From an uncultured Erythrobacter sp. (GTDB lineage: Bacteria; Pseudomonadota; Alphaproteobacteria; Sphingomonadales; Sphingomonadaceae), in the NCBI RefSeq assembly GCF_947492365.1, contig NZ_CANLMB010000001.1:124001-188000 (forward strand): a DNA stretch of 64,000 nucleotides. Direction: 5' to 3'. A program made the position numbers and the translations under genes. The first letter of the stretch is position 1. The number at the start of each line of letters is the position of its first letter. The notes beneath the pieces were generated by a model. That model saw only the letters and a program-made list of their open reading frames with translations, was not told where the DNA came from and searched no databases. Positions 62,237-64,000 of this stretch are shown here, piece after piece.

Positions 62237-62481
62237 GCGATAATTTCAAGTCGATAAGTAAGACTTTGGGTGGAGGCCTTCTTGCAGTTGCGGGGGTGTT
62301 GGCGCTTCTAAGCTTGTCGTTCGTGAGTCTGCTCACTGGCTTCCGAAATTTTGACCTGTTCGCAGCAGTGGATGGCGATTTCTTGCTGTTTTCGTTGGCA
62401 AGCTACGCAGCGTTAATTGGCAGCCTGGTGATGATGTATTTTGGGGCAGCATTCGCGCGCCGGGGACTGTCCAAACTATGA
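62233..62481 (+). CDS. Orphan small membrane protein inside the dcw cluster
   Basis: An 82-residue protein from the ATG that overlaps the murB stop (ATGA); its own stop overlaps the ddl start likewise. It has a short polar N-terminus and two hydrophobic helices, about residues 14-36 (LGGGLLAVAGVLALLSLSFV and on) and 51-71 (LLFSLASYAALIGSLVMMYF). Both overlaps point to translation in the chain. I recognise no family. By hand count its G+C is about 51%, well below its neighbours, and codon choice (AGT, TTG, TTA) differs, which suggests later gain or fast drift. A role in wall synthesis is only implied by position. Confidence 0.7.
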   Translation: MSDNFKSISKTLGGGLLAVAGVLALLSLSFVSLLTGFRNFDLFAAVDGDFLLFSLASYAALIGSLVMMYFGAAFARRGLSKL

Positions 62482-63455
62482 CCGATAAACCCCCTCTCCA
62501 CGTCGTCGTCCTGATGGGCGGATGGGCCAATGAGCGCGAGGTTTCGCTGATGAGCGGCGCGGGCGTTGCCGATGCGCTGGAGATGAACGGCCACCGTGTC
62601 ACGCAGATAGACATGGGCCGCGACGTTGCTCTGCGGCTTGCCGAGGTGAAGCCAGACGTGGTGTTCAACGCGCTCCACGGCGTGCCGGGCGAGGATGGCA
62701 GCGTGCAGGGCATGCTCGACCTGATGGGCATTCCCTACACCCATTCCGGCCTTGCGACTTCGGTGATCGCGATTGACAAGCAGCTGACCAAGCAGGCGCT
62801 GGTCCCCCACGGTATTCCGATGCCGGGGGGGCGGATCGTTCCGGTCAGCGAGCTGCACGAACGCGACCCGATGCCGCGACCCTATGTCTTGAAGCCGGTC
62901 AATGAAGGCTCGTCAGTCGGCGTCGCTATCGTCACCGATGAGAGCAATGTCGGCAATCCGATTGCGCGCGAAGCGGCAGGGCCGTGGCAGCAGTTTGACG
63001 AGCTGCTCGCCGAACCCTTCATCAAGGGGCGCGAATTGACCACTGCGGTGATCGACGGCGCAGATGGCCCGCGCGCGCTGGGCGTCACCGAGCTCATCAT
63101 CGAGCACGGCTTTTACGATTACGAGCACAAATACACCGAAGGGCGCACCCAGCATGTTTGCCCAGCGCAAGTTCCGCCCGAAATCGCTGCCTTGTGCGAG
63201 CAATATGCGGTGAAGGCGCATGAGGTGCTCGGCTGCCACGGCACCAGTCGCACCGATTTCCGCTGGGATGACGAGCTGGGTGAGGAGGGGCTGTTCGTCC
63301 TCGAAACCAACACCCAGCCGGGCATGACACCGCTCAGTCTGGTGCCTGAACAAGCGCGCGCCGCCGGGATCGGCTATGCCGAACTGGTCGAGCTGATCGT
63401 CATGGAAGCGATCCGGGTTCACGAAATGCAAACTACCGAAAAAGGAGAGGCGTGA
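62478..63455 (+). CDS. ddl: D-alanine-D-alanine ligase
   Basis: A 325-residue ATP-grasp ligase making D-Ala-D-Ala for MurF. The start is HVVVLMGGWANEREVSLMSG; LHGVPGEDGSVQGMLDLMGIPYTHSG and VLKPVNEGSSVGVAIV follow. The active-site end has VLETNTQPGMTPLSLVPEQA. It overlaps the orphan gene by four bases and ftsQ by one (TGATG). Confidence 0.96.
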   Translation: MTDKPPLHVVVLMGGWANEREVSLMSGAGVADALEMNGHRVTQIDMGRDVALRLAEVKPDVVFNALHGVPGEDGSVQGMLDLMGIPYTHSGLATSVIAIDKQLTKQALVPHGIPMPGGRIVPVSELHERDPMPRPYVLKPVNEGSSVGVAIVTDESNVGNPIAREAAGPWQQFDELLAEPFIKGRELTTAVIDGADGPRALGVTELIIEHGFYDYEHKYTEGRTQHVCPAQVPPEIAALCEQYAVKAHEVLGCHGTSRTDFRWDDELGEEGLFVLETNTQPGMTPLSLVPEQARAAGIGYAELVELIVMEAIRVHEMQTTEKGEA

Positions 63456-64000
63456 TGGCAAAAATCAAACGCAGCTCTGGCAGAGGCGTCCGCCGCGCTG
63501 CCAAATCGCAAAGCCGCGCCGCGGGTGCGCGCCGGGCCAAAGCCAAGACCACCAGCATCGTCGATAAGGCGATGGGCATACTGCCCTTTACCGAGGAGCA
63601 ATGGAGCACGATTTGGCTGACGCTGATTATCGGCGGCGCTGTCGGGCTGGCCTTTGTGATCGCCAATCTCGCGGGTGTGCCGGCCATGGCTCAGCAGCAG
63701 GTCGCAGCGATGGCTTCGGATGCCGGTTTCGAGGTCAAGCAAGTGAGCGTTACTGGCACGCAGCGCATGGACGAACGGCAGGTCTATGCCCGCGCTCTCG
63801 CCCAGCGCGAACGGCCTATGCCACAAGTCGAGCTGGAGGCTTTGCGCGCGGAATTGCTCGAGCTGCCATGGGTCAAGGATGCGCGGGTTTCGGTCCAGCT
63901 GCCTGCGACGCTGGCCATCGATATTGTCGAGCGCGAACCGCATGCGGTGCTTGAAAAACCGGACCGTCTGATGCTGATCGATGCAAGCGGGGTCGAGCTG
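63455..64000 (+). CDS. ftsQ: Cell division protein FtsQ, N-terminal part (cut by window end)
   Basis: The first 182 codons of FtsQ are in the window and the frame runs off the end. A basic, Lys/Arg-rich cytoplasmic N-terminus (residues 1-40) is followed by one membrane helix (about 51-73) and a POTRA domain (about 92-160: FEVKQVSVTGTQRMDERQVY ... LPWVKDARVSVQLP). FtsQ recruits FtsL/FtsB and regulates FtsWI. The start overlaps the ddl stop by one base. ftsA and ftsZ are expected next. Confidence 0.93.
   Translation, partial: MAKIKRSSGRGVRRAAKSQSRAAGARRAKAKTTSIVDKAMGILPFTEEQWSTIWLTLIIGGAVGLAFVIANLAGVPAMAQQQVAAMASDAGFEVKQVSVTGTQRMDERQVYARALAQRERPMPQVELEALRAELLELPWVKDARVSVQLPATLAIDIVEREPHAVLEKPDRLMLIDASGVEL

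Overview
This window is chromosomal DNA of a high-G+C alphaproteobacterium. The gene content and order point to the Sphingomonadales, most likely an Erythrobacteraceae member (Erythrobacter/Altererythrobacter-like). That placement rests on protein resemblance and conserved gene order read by eye, not on a database search. I see no rRNA, tRNA, insertion sequence, prophage or CRISPR array. Nearly all of it is core genome, densely packed, with many 1- or 4-base start/stop overlaps.

Layout. 1-256 is the end of a MarR-type regulator. 348-7860 (minus) is a Tad/Flp pilus locus, cpaA-cpaB-cpaC-cpaD-cpaE-tadB-tadC, without the cpaF/tadA motor ATPase normally found between cpaE and tadB. 8002-10328 holds an alpha/beta hydrolase, a DauA-like flavoprotein and a DUF1508 protein. 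10411-12844 (minus) is ispH-thrB-rnhA. 12950-20412 runs lipoprotein, argS, SPOR protein, nagZ-scpA-scpB-tatABC. 20493-24820 has a tiny secreted or membrane protein, a YtcJ-like amidohydrolase with a 3-hydroxyisobutyrate-dehydrogenase-like gene, and a divergent threonine dehydratase. 25098-32423 is bpt-tamA-tamB. 32448-39061 (minus) has a GH24 lysozyme, a cysteine-repeat secreted protein, glnB-glnA behind a very good sigma-54 promoter, argC, an SH3 protein and an M17 aminopeptidase. 39157-49088 is mixed: map, ccmAB, a pterin carbinolamine dehydratase, two tandem SDRs, an S9 peptidase, an AlkA-like glycosylase, a ferredoxin, cysK, and a membrane protein/lipoprotein pair.

49514-64000 is the division and cell wall (dcw) cluster: mraZ-rsmH-ftsL-ftsI-murE-murF-mraY-ftsW-murG-murC-murB-orphan-ddl-ftsQ, the last cut by the window end. 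Most neighbours overlap by 4 bases, suggesting one long, translationally coupled operon. It makes UDP-MurNAc-pentapeptide and lipid II and feeds the septal FtsW/FtsI synthase. murD is missing from its usual place between mraY and ftsW. A small low-G+C membrane-protein gene of unknown function sits, coupled on both sides, between murB and ddl.

The observations I rate highest are a cluster of four GANTC (CcrM methylation) sites in 58 bp upstream of the dcw cluster, the orphan gene inside the cluster, the absent murD and cpaF, and the sigma-54 promoter with a TTG start for glnB. I found no clear new defence, mobile or biosynthetic system.
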